Assembly: GCA_965219235.1 (NCBI GenBank)
Contig: OZ244721.1
Coordinates: 682,001 to 746,000, forward strand
Direction of reading: 5' to 3'
From: CBDHCC01 sp965219235
GTDB lineage: Bacteria; Pseudomonadota; Alphaproteobacteria; Sphingomonadales; Sphingomonadaceae
DNA: 64,000 nucleotides
In this document: positions 7,187 through 15,566 of the stretch, piece after piece
Layout: the number at the start of each line of letters is the position of its first letter
How positions within the stretch are numbered: position 1 is the stretch's first letter
Notes under the pieces: generated by a model
The model's input: only the letters and a program-made list of their open reading frames with translations
Told to the model about the DNA's origin: nothing
Database searches by the model: none
Position numbers and translations under genes: made by a program

Positions 7187-9295
7187 ATGTCGTTTCCGTT
7201 CCGTCACCCGCGCCGCGTCTCGCACGCCGCCGGGGTCCTAGCCGGTCTGCTCCTGTCCGCCACCGCCGTCAGTCCATCCGCCGCCGAGCCGGTGGTGCAG
7301 GAACTCCCCGGATCCGGGGCGGCCGAGCGGCTGAGCGAGGCGCTGAGCGTGCTGGCCAGCAACGACGGCGATGCGCTGGCGCTGACGGCCGCGGGCAACG
7401 CGGCGCTGGACCTCAACGACGAGAACGCCGCCTTCGGCTTCTTCGCGCGGGCAAATGTGGTTGCGCCTCGCAATCCCGAGGTGAAGGTGGGTCTGGGTCG
7501 CGTGCTGGTCAGGATCGAGCGTCCGGACGAGGCGCTGCTGCGGTTCCGGGAAGCGGTCTCTCTGGGCGCGGACGCGCGCAGCTTCGCCCTGGATCGTGGC
7601 CTCGCACAGGACCTCCGTGGCGACTATGTGAGCGCCCAGGCCGACTACCGGCTGGCCGCGCAGTCCGTGTCGCGCGACGAGGTGACGAGGCGACTGGGTC
7701 TCAGTCAGGCGATCGGGGGCGACACCCGCGCCGGCCTCGCGACGCTTGCCCCCCTCGTGGCGCGCAACGACGCGGCGGCCTGGCGCGCGCGCGCGTTCGT
7801 GCTGGCGATGGACGGCGATGTCGCGGGTGCCCGCGCGATCGCCCAGGCGCGGATGTCCCCGGGAGTCGCGGGCCTGTTCGAGCGCTTCTTCGTGCGTCTG
7901 CCGGGCCTCAACCCGGCGGAGCGCGCGCGGGCGGTGCATTTCGGGGACATGCCGGCTCCGGGCCAGCACTACGCCTCCGTCCAACCGGGCAGCTCCGGAA
8001 CCGCCTTCGCACAGGCCTCGCCTCCGCCGCAAACCGCGAGTCGGGCGCGGGGTGGGGCGCTGATCCCGCAGGGGCGCGCGCTCGGACGCAACCGCGCGGC
8101 GCTTCGACCTGCGGAGAGCGCGCGGACCGTCGCGGTGGGCCGGGGGCGTCCGAAGGGCCAGCCCCCGGCCACGCGCGTCGTCCAGGCCAGCCCGGCCGTG
8201 CCGACGGGTCCCGTGCCCCTGCCCACGCCCTTCCAGGTGACCTTGCCGACGCCACGGCCCACCCTGGTCAGCGTGGCGTCCGCATCACCTTCGATCTCCG
8301 CTCCCGTGCCCGCCGCGATCGCCGCGTCCGGTCCGACGCCGGCCGTGAGCGCGCCCGTGCCGTTTCCGGCCCCCGCTCCGCCGGCCAGCGCCCCGCCGCC
8401 GGTCGTGATCGCGTCGGTGGCGGAGGAGGCGCGCACGTCAGCATCCGTCGCGCCGCCCCAAGCCACCCCAGCCGTTTCCGCGGCGATCGTGAACGTGGAT
8501 CCCGATGGAGCGCTGCGTCCGGGCGATCAGGTCATCACTCCGGCCGGCCCCATCGTGCAGCCCGACGGGGCGTCGGTTCCCCTGGCGGGCGTGCGCAACG
8601 AGACGCCCGAGTCGCTGCTGCCGCCGGGAGCGCTCCCGGACGTGGCCACGGCGGCGGCGACGGTCGCGCCAGCTCCGCGCCCGGGCTTCGATTCGGCCGC
8701 CACCGCGGTTCCGGAACAGCCCGAGACGAAGGGCGGACGCACTCCCGCATCGCCCTTCGGTCCTCCGACACCCTCCCTCAAATCGGTCACCGGGACGCCG
8801 CTACTCAAAGCCACTCCCAAGCCAGCGGATACCCCGAAGGTGACTGTCAAGTCGGACAAGACCGTCACGGCCGGCAAAGCCAAGGCCGCCGGCAACAGCG
8901 ACGCCAAGGCGAAGACGGAGGTCGCGGACAAGGGCGCCTCCAAGGCGAAGGTGGCCACTGCCAAAACCGCCTCCGAGGCGAAGACCACCCGCAAGGCGAA
9001 GGTCGAGCCGAAAGCTCCGCCGGTTCCCGAACGCTACTGGTTCCAGATCGCCACCGGAGCCAACGCCAAGGCGCTCGCCTTCGACCTGAAGCGTCTGAAG
9101 AAGAAACACGACCTGATCGCGAAACTGGACGGCTTCTCCGCCGAATACGGATCGACCCGCCGGCTGGTCGTGGGTCCGTTCAAGACCGAGGCGGAGGCCA
9201 AGGCGTTCGAGGTCAAGGCCCGGGCAAGCGGACTGGACGGCTATGTCTGGATTTCGCCCGACGGCCGCGAAGTCGACCCGCTGCCCGGGCAGTGA
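7187..9295 (+). CDS. secreted TPR and SPOR-domain protein (702 aa)
   Basis: Probable periplasmic peptidoglycan-binding protein. A signal peptide covers about residues 1-34 (VLAGLLLSATAVSPSAAEP). Residues ~45-210 form tetratricopeptide-like helical repeats (DALALTAAGNAALDLNDENA and similar units). A ~350-residue Pro/Ala/Val-rich and then Lys/Ala-rich linker follows, and residues ~620-695 are a SPOR domain (RYWFQIATGANAKALAFDL, GSTRRLVVGPFKTEAEAKAF). SPOR domains bind denuded glycan strands at the septum, so with ftsZ just upstream a division-site role is a reasonable inference. The frame stop overlaps the GTG of dgt by four bases. Linker length and composition are low-complexity, so homology should be judged on the two ends only. 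Confidence 0.85.
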   Translation: MSFPFRHPRRVSHAAGVLAGLLLSATAVSPSAAEPVVQELPGSGAAERLSEALSVLASNDGDALALTAAGNAALDLNDENAAFGFFARANVVAPRNPEVKVGLGRVLVRIERPDEALLRFREAVSLGADARSFALDRGLAQDLRGDYVSAQADYRLAAQSVSRDEVTRRLGLSQAIGGDTRAGLATLAPLVARNDAAAWRARAFVLAMDGDVAGARAIAQARMSPGVAGLFERFFVRLPGLNPAERARAVHFGDMPAPGQHYASVQPGSSGTAFAQASPPPQTASRARGGALIPQGRALGRNRAALRPAESARTVAVGRGRPKGQPPATRVVQASPAVPTGPVPLPTPFQVTLPTPRPTLVSVASASPSISAPVPAAIAASGPTPAVSAPVPFPAPAPPASAPPPVVIASVAEEARTSASVAPPQATPAVSAAIVNVDPDGALRPGDQVITPAGPIVQPDGASVPLAGVRNETPESLLPPGALPDVATAAATVAPAPRPGFDSAATAVPEQPETKGGRTPASPFGPPTPSLKSVTGTPLLKATPKPADTPKVTVKSDKTVTAGKAKAAGNSDAKAKTEVADKGASKAKVATAKTASEAKTTRKAKVEPKAPPVPERYWFQIATGANAKALAFDLKRLKKKHDLIAKLDGFSAEYGSTRRLVVGPFKTEAEAKAFEVKARASGLDGYVWISPDGREVDPLPGQ

Positions 9296-10458
9296 CACCC
9301 CTGTCGGCGCTCGCCGCGCGTCCGGATGCGAGTCGCGGCCGCCTCTATCCGCAGCCCGCCGATGGACGCGGTGCCGTGCGCGACTGTTTCGCCCGCGATC
9401 GCGATCGGATCGTCCATTCGGTCTCGTTCCGCCGATTGCGGCACAAGACGCAGGTGTTCGTCGCGCCCGATGGCGATCATTTCCGCGTTCGCCTGACCCA
9501 CAGCCTGGAGGTCGCGCAGCTCGGCCGCACGCTCGCACGCGCGCTCGGCCTCAACGAGGATCTCACGGAGGCGCTCTGCCTCGCGCACGACCTCGGCCAT
9601 CCACCCTTCGGCCATGCCGGCGAACAGGCGCTCGACGCCGTGCTGTCGGACCGGGGCGGCTTCGACCACAATGGCCACACCCTGCGCACCGTCGCCCGGC
9701 TGGAGCGGCCCTATCCCGACTGGCCGGGCCTGAACCTCAGCTGGGAGACGCTGGAGGGGCTGGCCAAGCACAACGGTCCGGTGTCCGACCCGGGCTGGGC
9801 GCTGGCGGAGGTGGACGCGGCCTATCCCCTCGCGCTGGGGCACTGGCCGGGTCTGGAAGCGCAGATCGCGGCGGTCGCGGACGACATCGCCTACGACAAC
9901 CACGACATCGACGACGGACTGCGCGCCGCCCTGCTGACTTCCGATCAGCTCCTCACCGTGCCGCTCGTGCGGACGAGCTGGGAGCGGGTGCGTGCGCGCC
10001 GTCCCGATCTGGAGCCGGAGCGGCTGTGGCCGGAGGTCATCCGGGACCAGATCGGTGTGATGGTGACCGACGTGTACGACACCACCGTCGCGGCGGCGCG
10101 GGCGCTGGGCCTCCGCTCGCGCGAGGACCTGGTCGCGCTCGATCGGTCCGTCGTGGGCTTCTCATCCGGGATGAGCCCGGCGGAGCGTGAGTTGAAGCGC
10201 TTCATGTACGCCCACCTGTACCACCACCCGCATCAGCTGGAGATGGCCCGGTCGGCCCGCCGGATCGTCACCGGGCTGTTCGAAGTCTTCGCGCGCCATC
10301 CCGACCGGATGGGCGAGCACTGGTCCGTGCGGCTGCCCGTCGAGGAGCCGGCGCGCGGTCGGCACATCGCCGATTACATCGCCGGGATGACGGACCGCTA
10401 CGCCGTCACAGCCTATCGCCGTCATGTGGGCGCCATCGCGCTGCCGGTCGAGTTCTGA
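9292..10458 (+). CDS. dgt: deoxyguanosinetriphosphate triphosphohydrolase-like protein
   Basis: HD-domain hydrolase expected to cleave dNTPs to deoxynucleoside and triphosphate. Metal-binding residues are visible as the first His in VRLTHSLEVAQLGR (His70), the HD pair in LCLAHDLGHPPFGHAG (His99-Asp100) and the later aspartate in VADDIAYDNHDID. YDNHDIDDGL and the N-terminal RDRDRIVHSVSFRRLRHKTQV are signatures of the dGTPase type 2 subfamily. 388 aa is normal. The GTG start overlaps the stop of the upstream SPOR gene (GTGA), so the two are coupled; argS follows 57 bases later. Confidence 0.93.
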   Translation: MTPLSALAARPDASRGRLYPQPADGRGAVRDCFARDRDRIVHSVSFRRLRHKTQVFVAPDGDHFRVRLTHSLEVAQLGRTLARALGLNEDLTEALCLAHDLGHPPFGHAGEQALDAVLSDRGGFDHNGHTLRTVARLERPYPDWPGLNLSWETLEGLAKHNGPVSDPGWALAEVDAAYPLALGHWPGLEAQIAAVADDIAYDNHDIDDGLRAALLTSDQLLTVPLVRTSWERVRARRPDLEPERLWPEVIRDQIGVMVTDVYDTTVAAARALGLRSREDLVALDRSVVGFSSGMSPAERELKRFMYAHLYHHPHQLEMARSARRIVTGLFEVFARHPDRMGEHWSVRLPVEEPARGRHIADYIAGMTDRYAVTAYRRHVGAIALPVEF

Positions 10459-10515
10459 CGCTCGTCGCCGCGAGCGGCATGACACCCGGACGCGGCTGGG
10501 CTAAGCGCCCTCTCC

Positions 10516-12240
10516 ATGTCGCTCACCACCCGCTTCTCCGAGGCCGTCGACGGCGCGCTCGACGCTCTCGAACGCGCCGGAGAGCTGCCGGCGGGGTTGT
10601 CGCGTGCGAACGTGACGGTCGAACCGCCGCGCGATCCCGCCCACGGCGATCTGGCGACGAACGCCGCCATGGTGCTCGCCAAACCCGCGGGCCTGAAGCC
10701 GCGCGACCTGGCCGAAGCGCTGGCGCGGGAACTGGACGGCGTCCCGGGCGTGCGGGCCGTGACGGTGGCGGGTCCCGGGTTCCTCAATCTTATCCTGGAC
10801 GAGAGCGTCTGGGCGGACGAACTCGCCACCATTCACCAGCAGGGTGTCGATTACGGCCGGTCGGACCTGGGCGCCGGGCGCAGGATCAACATCGAGTACG
10901 TCTCCGCCAATCCCACCGGGCCGATGCACATGGGGCACTGTCGCGGGGCGGTGGTGGGGGACTCGCTGGCGAACCTGCTCGAGTTCACCGGGCACGCCGT
11001 GACCCGCGAATACTACGTCAACGACGCGGGCGCGCAGGTCGACATCCTCGCCCGCTCCGCGCACCTCCGTTACCGGGAGGCGCTGGGCGACGAAACCGGG
11101 GCGGTGCCGGGCGGGCTCTATCCCGGCGACTATCTCGTGCCGGTGGGCCGGTCGCTCGCCGACGAGTTCGGCGACCGCTATCGGACCGCGCCGGAGGAGG
11201 AGTGGCTGGCGCTCTTCCGCCGGCGATCGGTCGCGGCGATGATGGACCTGATCCGCGCGGACCTGGCGAAGCTCGGCATCGCGCAGGACGTCTTCACCTC
11301 GGAGGCGGAGCTGCTGGCGGAGGGCCGGCCCCAGGCGGCCGAGGCCGCGCTTCGCAACCGCGATCTCGTCTATGACGGCGAGCTGGAACCGCCCAAGGGG
11401 CAGGTCGACGAGGAGTGGGAGCCGGTCACGCTGCCGCTGTTCCGCTCCACGCGCTTCGGCGACGATCAGGACCGGCCGATCCGCAAGTCGGACGGCAGCT
11501 GGACCTATTTCGGCATCGACATCGCCAACCACTTCGCCAAGGCGGAGGACGCGGACGCGCTGATCGACATCTGGGGCGCGGACCATGGCGGAACGGTGCG
11601 GCGGATCGTGGGCGCGGTGGACGCGCTCACGGACGGCCGGGTGCCGCTCGACGTCAAGCTGATCCAGATGGTGCGGCTGCTGCGCCAAGGCGAACCCGTG
11701 AAGATGTCGAAGCGATCCGGCAGCTTCGTGACACTCGCCGAGGTCGTGGAGGAGGTCGGCCGCGATCCGGTCCGCTTCTCGATGCTGACGCGAAGGGCGG
11801 ACGCGCCCATGGACTTCGACTTCGCGAAGGTCGTGGAGCAGTCGCGCGACAATCCGGTGTTCTACGTGCAGTACGCCCATGCCCGCGTGGCGTCGCTGCT
11901 GCGGCGGGCCGAGGAGCAGGGCCTTGTGCCGGACGGGCACAATCTCGACAAACTGGCTCCTGAGGACATCGACCTGATCCGCGTCGCCGCGCAGTTCCCG
12001 CGCATGGTCGTGGCGGCCGCGCAGGCGAGAGAGCCTCACAGGACCGCCTTCTATCTGTCTGATCTGGCGTCGGATTTCCACAGTTTCTGGACGCTTGGCA
12101 ACGAACGGCCCGAGCTGCGGGTGCTGCAACCCGAACGGCCGGAGCTGACGGCCGCGCGCCTTTATATTGCCGCAGGGTTGGGGCAGGTTATCCGCAACGG
12201 CCTCGGTTTGATGGGGGTCGAGCCGGCGTGGGAGATGTAA
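10516..12240 (+). CDS. argS: arginine--tRNA ligase
   Basis: Class I aminoacyl-tRNA synthetase that charges tRNA-Arg. The N-terminal Add-1 domain occupies residues ~1-110. The HIGH motif is HMGH (138-141, within ANPTGPMHMGHCRGAV), and the KMSKS loop is KMSKR (396-400). The C-terminal half carries the DALR anticodon-binding domain (YVQYAHARVASLLRRAEE). 574 aa matches the family. The downstream SPOR gene starts two bases after the stop, giving an argS-SPOR-nagZ transcription unit. Confidence 0.97.
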   Translation: MSLTTRFSEAVDGALDALERAGELPAGLSRANVTVEPPRDPAHGDLATNAAMVLAKPAGLKPRDLAEALARELDGVPGVRAVTVAGPGFLNLILDESVWADELATIHQQGVDYGRSDLGAGRRINIEYVSANPTGPMHMGHCRGAVVGDSLANLLEFTGHAVTREYYVNDAGAQVDILARSAHLRYREALGDETGAVPGGLYPGDYLVPVGRSLADEFGDRYRTAPEEEWLALFRRRSVAAMMDLIRADLAKLGIAQDVFTSEAELLAEGRPQAAEAALRNRDLVYDGELEPPKGQVDEEWEPVTLPLFRSTRFGDDQDRPIRKSDGSWTYFGIDIANHFAKAEDADALIDIWGADHGGTVRRIVGAVDALTDGRVPLDVKLIQMVRLLRQGEPVKMSKRSGSFVTLAEVVEEVGRDPVRFSMLTRRADAPMDFDFAKVVEQSRDNPVFYVQYAHARVASLLRRAEEQGLVPDGHNLDKLAPEDIDLIRVAAQFPRMVVAAAQAREPHRTAFYLSDLASDFHSFWTLGNERPELRVLQPERPELTAARLYIAAGLGQVIRNGLGLMGVEPAWEM

Positions 12241-12241
12241 T

Positions 12242-12904
12242 ATGACGACCAATCGCAGCGAACTGGACCTGGGCAGCGGCGAGCGTCTGCCGTGGCTCGA
12301 AACGGCGGCGGACTACGACGAACGCCAGCGGAGGAGCTGGGGCGTGGTGCTGGCGGTGCTCGCCGGCTTGGCGGCGCTGGCGCTGGTGATCGGCGGCATC
12401 TGGTACACACAGCGCGGCCCGGCCACCGCCGGCGACGGCGAGCTCATCGCGGCGCCCCGCGGCGACTACAAGACCCGGGCCGACGGCACGGACGGGATGA
12501 ACGTCGGGAACGAATCGGAAGCCATGCTGGCGACGAGCGACGGGCAGGAGGCGCGGGGCCGGATCGCTGCGGCCGCCGATCGCCCGGCGAGCACGTCCCC
12601 CGCGGCGCCCGCCCCATCGCCGTCGGCCGGCACCGCAGGCCAGCAGACCATGGCTCCTCGATCCGACACGGGCTCCGCCGTTCAGCTCGGCGCGTTCGCG
12701 GACCAGGCTTCGGCCGAAGACCAATGGGCGAAGCTGAAGCAGGCACGCCGCGAACTGGCCCCGCTGTCGCATTCGGTCGAGCGGGTCCAGGCGGGGGGCA
12801 AGGCGGTCTATCGCCTGCGCGCCGCCGTCGCGGACCCGGCCGCCGGCCGGGCGCTGTGCCGGACGCTCCAGTCCGCCGGGACCGGCTGCTTCGCGGTCCG
12901 ATAG
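12242..12904 (+). CDS. inner-membrane SPOR-domain protein (220 aa)
   Basis: A bitopic protein with a cytoplasmic N-terminus (residues 1-33), one membrane helix (about 34-55, VVLAVLAGLAALALVIGGIW), a disordered Ala/Pro linker, and a C-terminal SPOR domain (about 140-218: SAVQLGAFADQASAEDQW, KAVYRLRAAV, CRTLQSAGTGCFAV). This is the architecture of FtsN-like and DedD-like septal proteins; the linker lacks the short FtsN essential helix signature as far as I can tell by eye, so I do not give a gene name. It sits between argS and nagZ, the usual sphingomonad arrangement, and would bind septal peptidoglycan that lacks stem peptides. Confidence 0.87.
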   Translation: MTTNRSELDLGSGERLPWLETAADYDERQRRSWGVVLAVLAGLAALALVIGGIWYTQRGPATAGDGELIAAPRGDYKTRADGTDGMNVGNESEAMLATSDGQEARGRIAAAADRPASTSPAAPAPSPSAGTAGQQTMAPRSDTGSAVQLGAFADQASAEDQWAKLKQARRELAPLSHSVERVQAGGKAVYRLRAAVADPAAGRALCRTLQSAGTGCFAVR

Positions 12905-12910
12905 ACGCCG

Positions 12911-13930
12911 GTGACGCCCGCCATCCTGAGTCTGTCCGGGCTGACGCTCACACCGGACGAGGCGGCGCTGTTTCGAAGCGCCGGGCCGATGGGGGTGATC
13001 CTGTTCGGCCGCAACATCGCCGACCGGGCGCAGCTGTCGGCGCTGACCGCCGAACTCCGCGACGTGACCGGGCGGGACGATCTGCCGATCCTCATCGACC
13101 AGGAAGGGGGCAGGGTGCAGCGCATGCGGGCGCCGCACTGGCGCGACTATCCCGCGCCGGCGCGTTTCGGCGAACTCTGGGCGTGCAATCCGTCGCTCGC
13201 GCTGGAGGCGGCGCGGGCGAACGCCATCGCTTTGGGCGCGGACCTGGCCGAGGTCGGGATCACCGTCGACTGCCTGCCGCTCCTGGACGTTCCGCAACCC
13301 GGCGCCCACCGGGCGATCGGCGATCGTGCCTTTGCCACCGATCCCATCCCCGTCGCCGCGCTCGGTCGCGCCGTGCTCGAGGGCTTGGCGGAAGCCGGAG
13401 TGGTGGGTGTCGTCAAGCACATGCCCGGGCAGGGCCGCGCGCGCGTGGACAGCCATCACGAGCTGCCCGTGGTGGACGCGTCGGCCGAGGAATTGGAAAG
13501 GGACCTGGAGCCCTTTCGCTCCCTATCCGATGCGGCGATGGGCATGACGGGCCACGTGGTGTTCACCGCCTGGGATGCCGCGCACCCGGCGAGCACCTCG
13601 CCGACGGTCCTGCGGACGATCGTGCGCGGCCGAATCGGGTTCGACGGGTTCCTCATATCCGACGACCTCGACATGAAGGCGTTGTCTGGCCGGCCCGCCG
13701 AGCGGGCGGTCGCTGTGGTGGCGGCCGGCTGCGATGCGGCGCTGAACTGCTGGGGCCGCTACGAGGAAATGGCGGAGACGGTGGACATCCTGCCGCCCGC
13801 CGATCCCCGATCGCTGGAGCGGCTGGAGCGGGCGATGGCCTCGGTCGATCGCACGCGCTCCCGCGACAGCGCCGAACGCGGCCGCGCGGCGATCGCCGTG
13901 CGCGACGGGCTCATGGCGGCGGTGGGCTGA
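12911..13930 (+). CDS. nagZ: beta-N-acetylhexosaminidase (cell-wall recycling)
   Basis: Glycoside hydrolase family 3 enzyme that removes GlcNAc from anhydro-muropeptides in the cytoplasm. The family loop reads KHMPGQGRARVDSHHELP, with the catalytic Asp-x-His dyad at Asp180/His182 and the substrate-binding Lys169-His170. The nucleophile region is FLISDDLDMKALSG (Asp251 or Asp252). The usual KHxPGHG has Gln in place of the second His (Gln174), a small deviation. 339 aa is normal. The GTG start six bases after the SPOR gene gives the expected N-terminus AILSLSGLTLTPDE. The next gene is tatA, not the usual scpA. Confidence 0.94.
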   Translation: MTPAILSLSGLTLTPDEAALFRSAGPMGVILFGRNIADRAQLSALTAELRDVTGRDDLPILIDQEGGRVQRMRAPHWRDYPAPARFGELWACNPSLALEAARANAIALGADLAEVGITVDCLPLLDVPQPGAHRAIGDRAFATDPIPVAALGRAVLEGLAEAGVVGVVKHMPGQGRARVDSHHELPVVDASAEELERDLEPFRSLSDAAMGMTGHVVFTAWDAAHPASTSPTVLRTIVRGRIGFDGFLISDDLDMKALSGRPAERAVAVVAAGCDAALNCWGRYEEMAETVDILPPADPRSLERLERAMASVDRTRSRDSAERGRAAIAVRDGLMAAVG

Positions 13931-14008
13931 TCGGTCCGTCGGCGCACGATCGCTGGCCAAGAGCGGCCTGGCTTCCTATGTTAGGCAAACGTTCCAAGGA
14001 GAATTCAG

Positions 14009-14248
14009 ATGGGTGGCCTCAGTCTGTGGCACTGGTTGGTGGTCGGGATCGTGATCCTGCTCCTGTTCGGCAAGGGGCGGTTCTCCGATATGATGGGCGA
14101 CGTCGCCAGCGGCCTGAAGAGCTTCAAGAAGGGTTTGGCCGAAGAGGACGAGGACCTGCCGCCCCGCCGGATAGAGACCGGAGGCCCGACCGTCACCGAG
14201 ACGGCGGAGCGCGCCACCGTCGAGCGCGAGGGCGAGCCGCGGACCTGA
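14009..14248 (+). CDS. tatA: twin-arginine translocase subunit TatA
   Basis: Pore-forming subunit of the Tat system, which exports folded proteins. 79 residues: one N-terminal membrane helix (LWHWLVVGIVILLLFG, about 6-21), the FGKG hinge, an amphipathic helix (RFSDMMGDVASGLKSFKKG) and an acidic tail. AAGGAG lies 8-9 bases before the ATG. It is the first gene of tatABC. The 78-bp gap from nagZ contains no coding sequence. Confidence 0.96.
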   Translation: MGGLSLWHWLVVGIVILLLFGKGRFSDMMGDVASGLKSFKKGLAEEDEDLPPRRIETGGPTVTETAERATVEREGEPRT

Positions 14249-14274
14249 GCCTCCAACTCTGATCGGCGTTCCAC

Positions 14275-14643
14275 ATGTTCGACATCGGCTCGTCCGAACT
14301 GCTGCTGATCGCGGTCGTCGCCTTGCTGGTGATCGGGCCAAAGGACCTGCCGCGTGTGTTGCACACGATCGGCCAGTGGATGGCCAAGGCGCGCGCGATG
14401 ACGGGTCACTTCAAGACCGGCCTGGAGGCGATGGCGCGCGAGGTCGAGATCGAGGAGATGGAGAAGCAGTGGGCGGCGCACAACGACCGGATCATGAAGG
14501 AGCACCCGCCGTCGTCTGATGTCGATATTGTGAACCTGGTTGGCTCAGATGATCCGACTGCCGAGCCGATGCTTCCCCTGGCTTCAACCGAAAGGCCGGA
14601 AGGTCAGCCACCGGACGCGCCACCTGCGGTCTCCGGCACGTGA
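14275..14643 (+). CDS. tatB: twin-arginine translocase subunit TatB
   Basis: Substrate-receptor subunit that acts together with TatC. It starts MFDIGSSELLLIAVVALLV, the TatB hallmark with an acidic residue in the membrane segment, followed by the GPKDLPRVLHTIG hinge and a long amphipathic/charged helix (KARAMTGHFKTGLEAMAREV and on). The C-terminal 40 residues are Pro/Glu-rich and disordered. 122 aa. Its stop overlaps the tatC GTG by four bases. Confidence 0.96.
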   Translation: MFDIGSSELLLIAVVALLVIGPKDLPRVLHTIGQWMAKARAMTGHFKTGLEAMAREVEIEEMEKQWAAHNDRIMKEHPPSSDVDIVNLVGSDDPTAEPMLPLASTERPEGQPPDAPPAVSGT

Positions 14644-15410
14644 AGGACCTCGACGACAGCCGCGCGCCCCTCCTCGATCACCTCATCGAGCTGCGTCGCC
14701 GCCTTCTCCTGTCGGTGGTGGCGATCGTCGTGCTGTTCTTCGCCTGCTACCATTTCGCGCAGCCGATCTTCGGCCTGCTCGTCCGTCCTCTCGCGCACGC
14801 CTTTCCCTCCGGCGAGGGCCGGCTGGTGTTCACCGAGGTCTACGGCGCCTTCTTCGTCCAGGTGAAGGTCGCGTTGTTCGCGGCCCTGTTCCTGGCGTTC
14901 CCTATCATAGCAACCCAGCTGTGGCGGTTCGTGGCCCCCGGCCTCTACGCCAAGGAAAAGCGGGCTTTCCTGCCGTTCCTGCTGGCCACTCCAATCCTGT
15001 TCGGCGCCGGAGCGTCCTTGGCCTACTTCGTCGTCATGCCCACGGCGTTCCACTTCCTCCTCAGCTTCGATGGTCCGGTGGGAGGACTCCAGCAGGAAGC
15101 GCTGCCGGAGGTGAATGGCTATCTGAGCATGGTCATGACGTTCCTGATGGCGTTCGGTGTCGCCTTCCTGTTGCCGGTGCTCCTGCTGCTGATGGAGCTT
15201 TCGGGCCTCGTCAGTCGCCGCCAACTCGCGGGGGGCCGCCGCTACGCCATCGTGCTGTCGGTCGTGGTCGCCGCCATCGCGACACCGCCCGACGTCCTGT
15301 CGCAACTGATGCTCGCGGGACCGTTGATCCTTCTGTACGAAGGCACACTGATCGTGATGTGGTTCGGCGAGCGGCGCACCCGCCGCAGCGAACGCCCCGC
15401 CGCCGAATAG
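14640..15410 (+). CDS. tatC: twin-arginine translocase subunit TatC
   Basis: Polytopic Tat core subunit. 256 residues with six predicted membrane helices. The N-terminal APLLDHLIELRRRLLLS is the TatC signal-peptide recognition motif (the HLxELRxRL consensus), FVAPGLYAKEKRAFLPF is the first periplasmic-to-cytoplasmic signature, and FLMAFGVAFLLPVLLLL the fifth helix. GTG start, overlapping tatB. The tail after the last helix is basic (GERRTRRSERPA). The next gene, the small lipoprotein, is convergent three bases after the stop. Confidence 0.96.
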   Translation: MKDLDDSRAPLLDHLIELRRRLLLSVVAIVVLFFACYHFAQPIFGLLVRPLAHAFPSGEGRLVFTEVYGAFFVQVKVALFAALFLAFPIIATQLWRFVAPGLYAKEKRAFLPFLLATPILFGAGASLAYFVVMPTAFHFLLSFDGPVGGLQQEALPEVNGYLSMVMTFLMAFGVAFLLPVLLLLMELSGLVSRRQLAGGRRYAIVLSVVVAAIATPPDVLSQLMLAGPLILLYEGTLIVMWFGERRTRRSERPAAE

Positions 15411-15413
15411 AAG

Positions 15414-15539
15414 TCAGTCGGCCGCGTCCTGAATCGCGTCGCCGGCGGACTTGATGTCCTTGCCCGCACCTTCGACCGTGTTGCACGCGGCCAGCGGGAG
15501 GAGGGTGGTCAGCAGGACGAGGGAAATGATCTTGCGCAT
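15414..15539 (-). CDS. entericidin A/B-family small lipoprotein (41 aa)
   Basis: Short gene read by hand from the sequence. The product starts MRKIISLVLLTTLLPLAAC, a lipoprotein signal with lipobox PLAAC at Cys19, and continues NTVEGAGKDIKSAGDAIQD, the (N)T(x)xGxGxDI(K/Q)xxGxxI pattern of the entericidin family, small membrane lipoproteins induced by stress or stationary phase. It lies downstream of the sensor kinase of the general stress locus on the same strand, with its own EcfG-like promoter overlapping the end of that gene. Length is normal for entericidins (~40-48 aa). Function in this organism is not known; in enterobacteria the family forms a toxin/antidote-like pair, but only one copy is present here. 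Confidence 0.85.
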   Translation of the reverse strand: MRKIISLVLLTTLLPLAACNTVEGAGKDIKSAGDAIQDAAD

Positions 15540-15566
15540 CCGATGTCTCCGTCATGTGGAGATGCG

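Noticed and set aside
12292..14262. 656-residue plus-strand frame across the SPOR gene, nagZ and tatA
   Set aside because: Shadow frame with low-complexity Arg/Gly composition; the three real genes lie in other frames with proper motifs.
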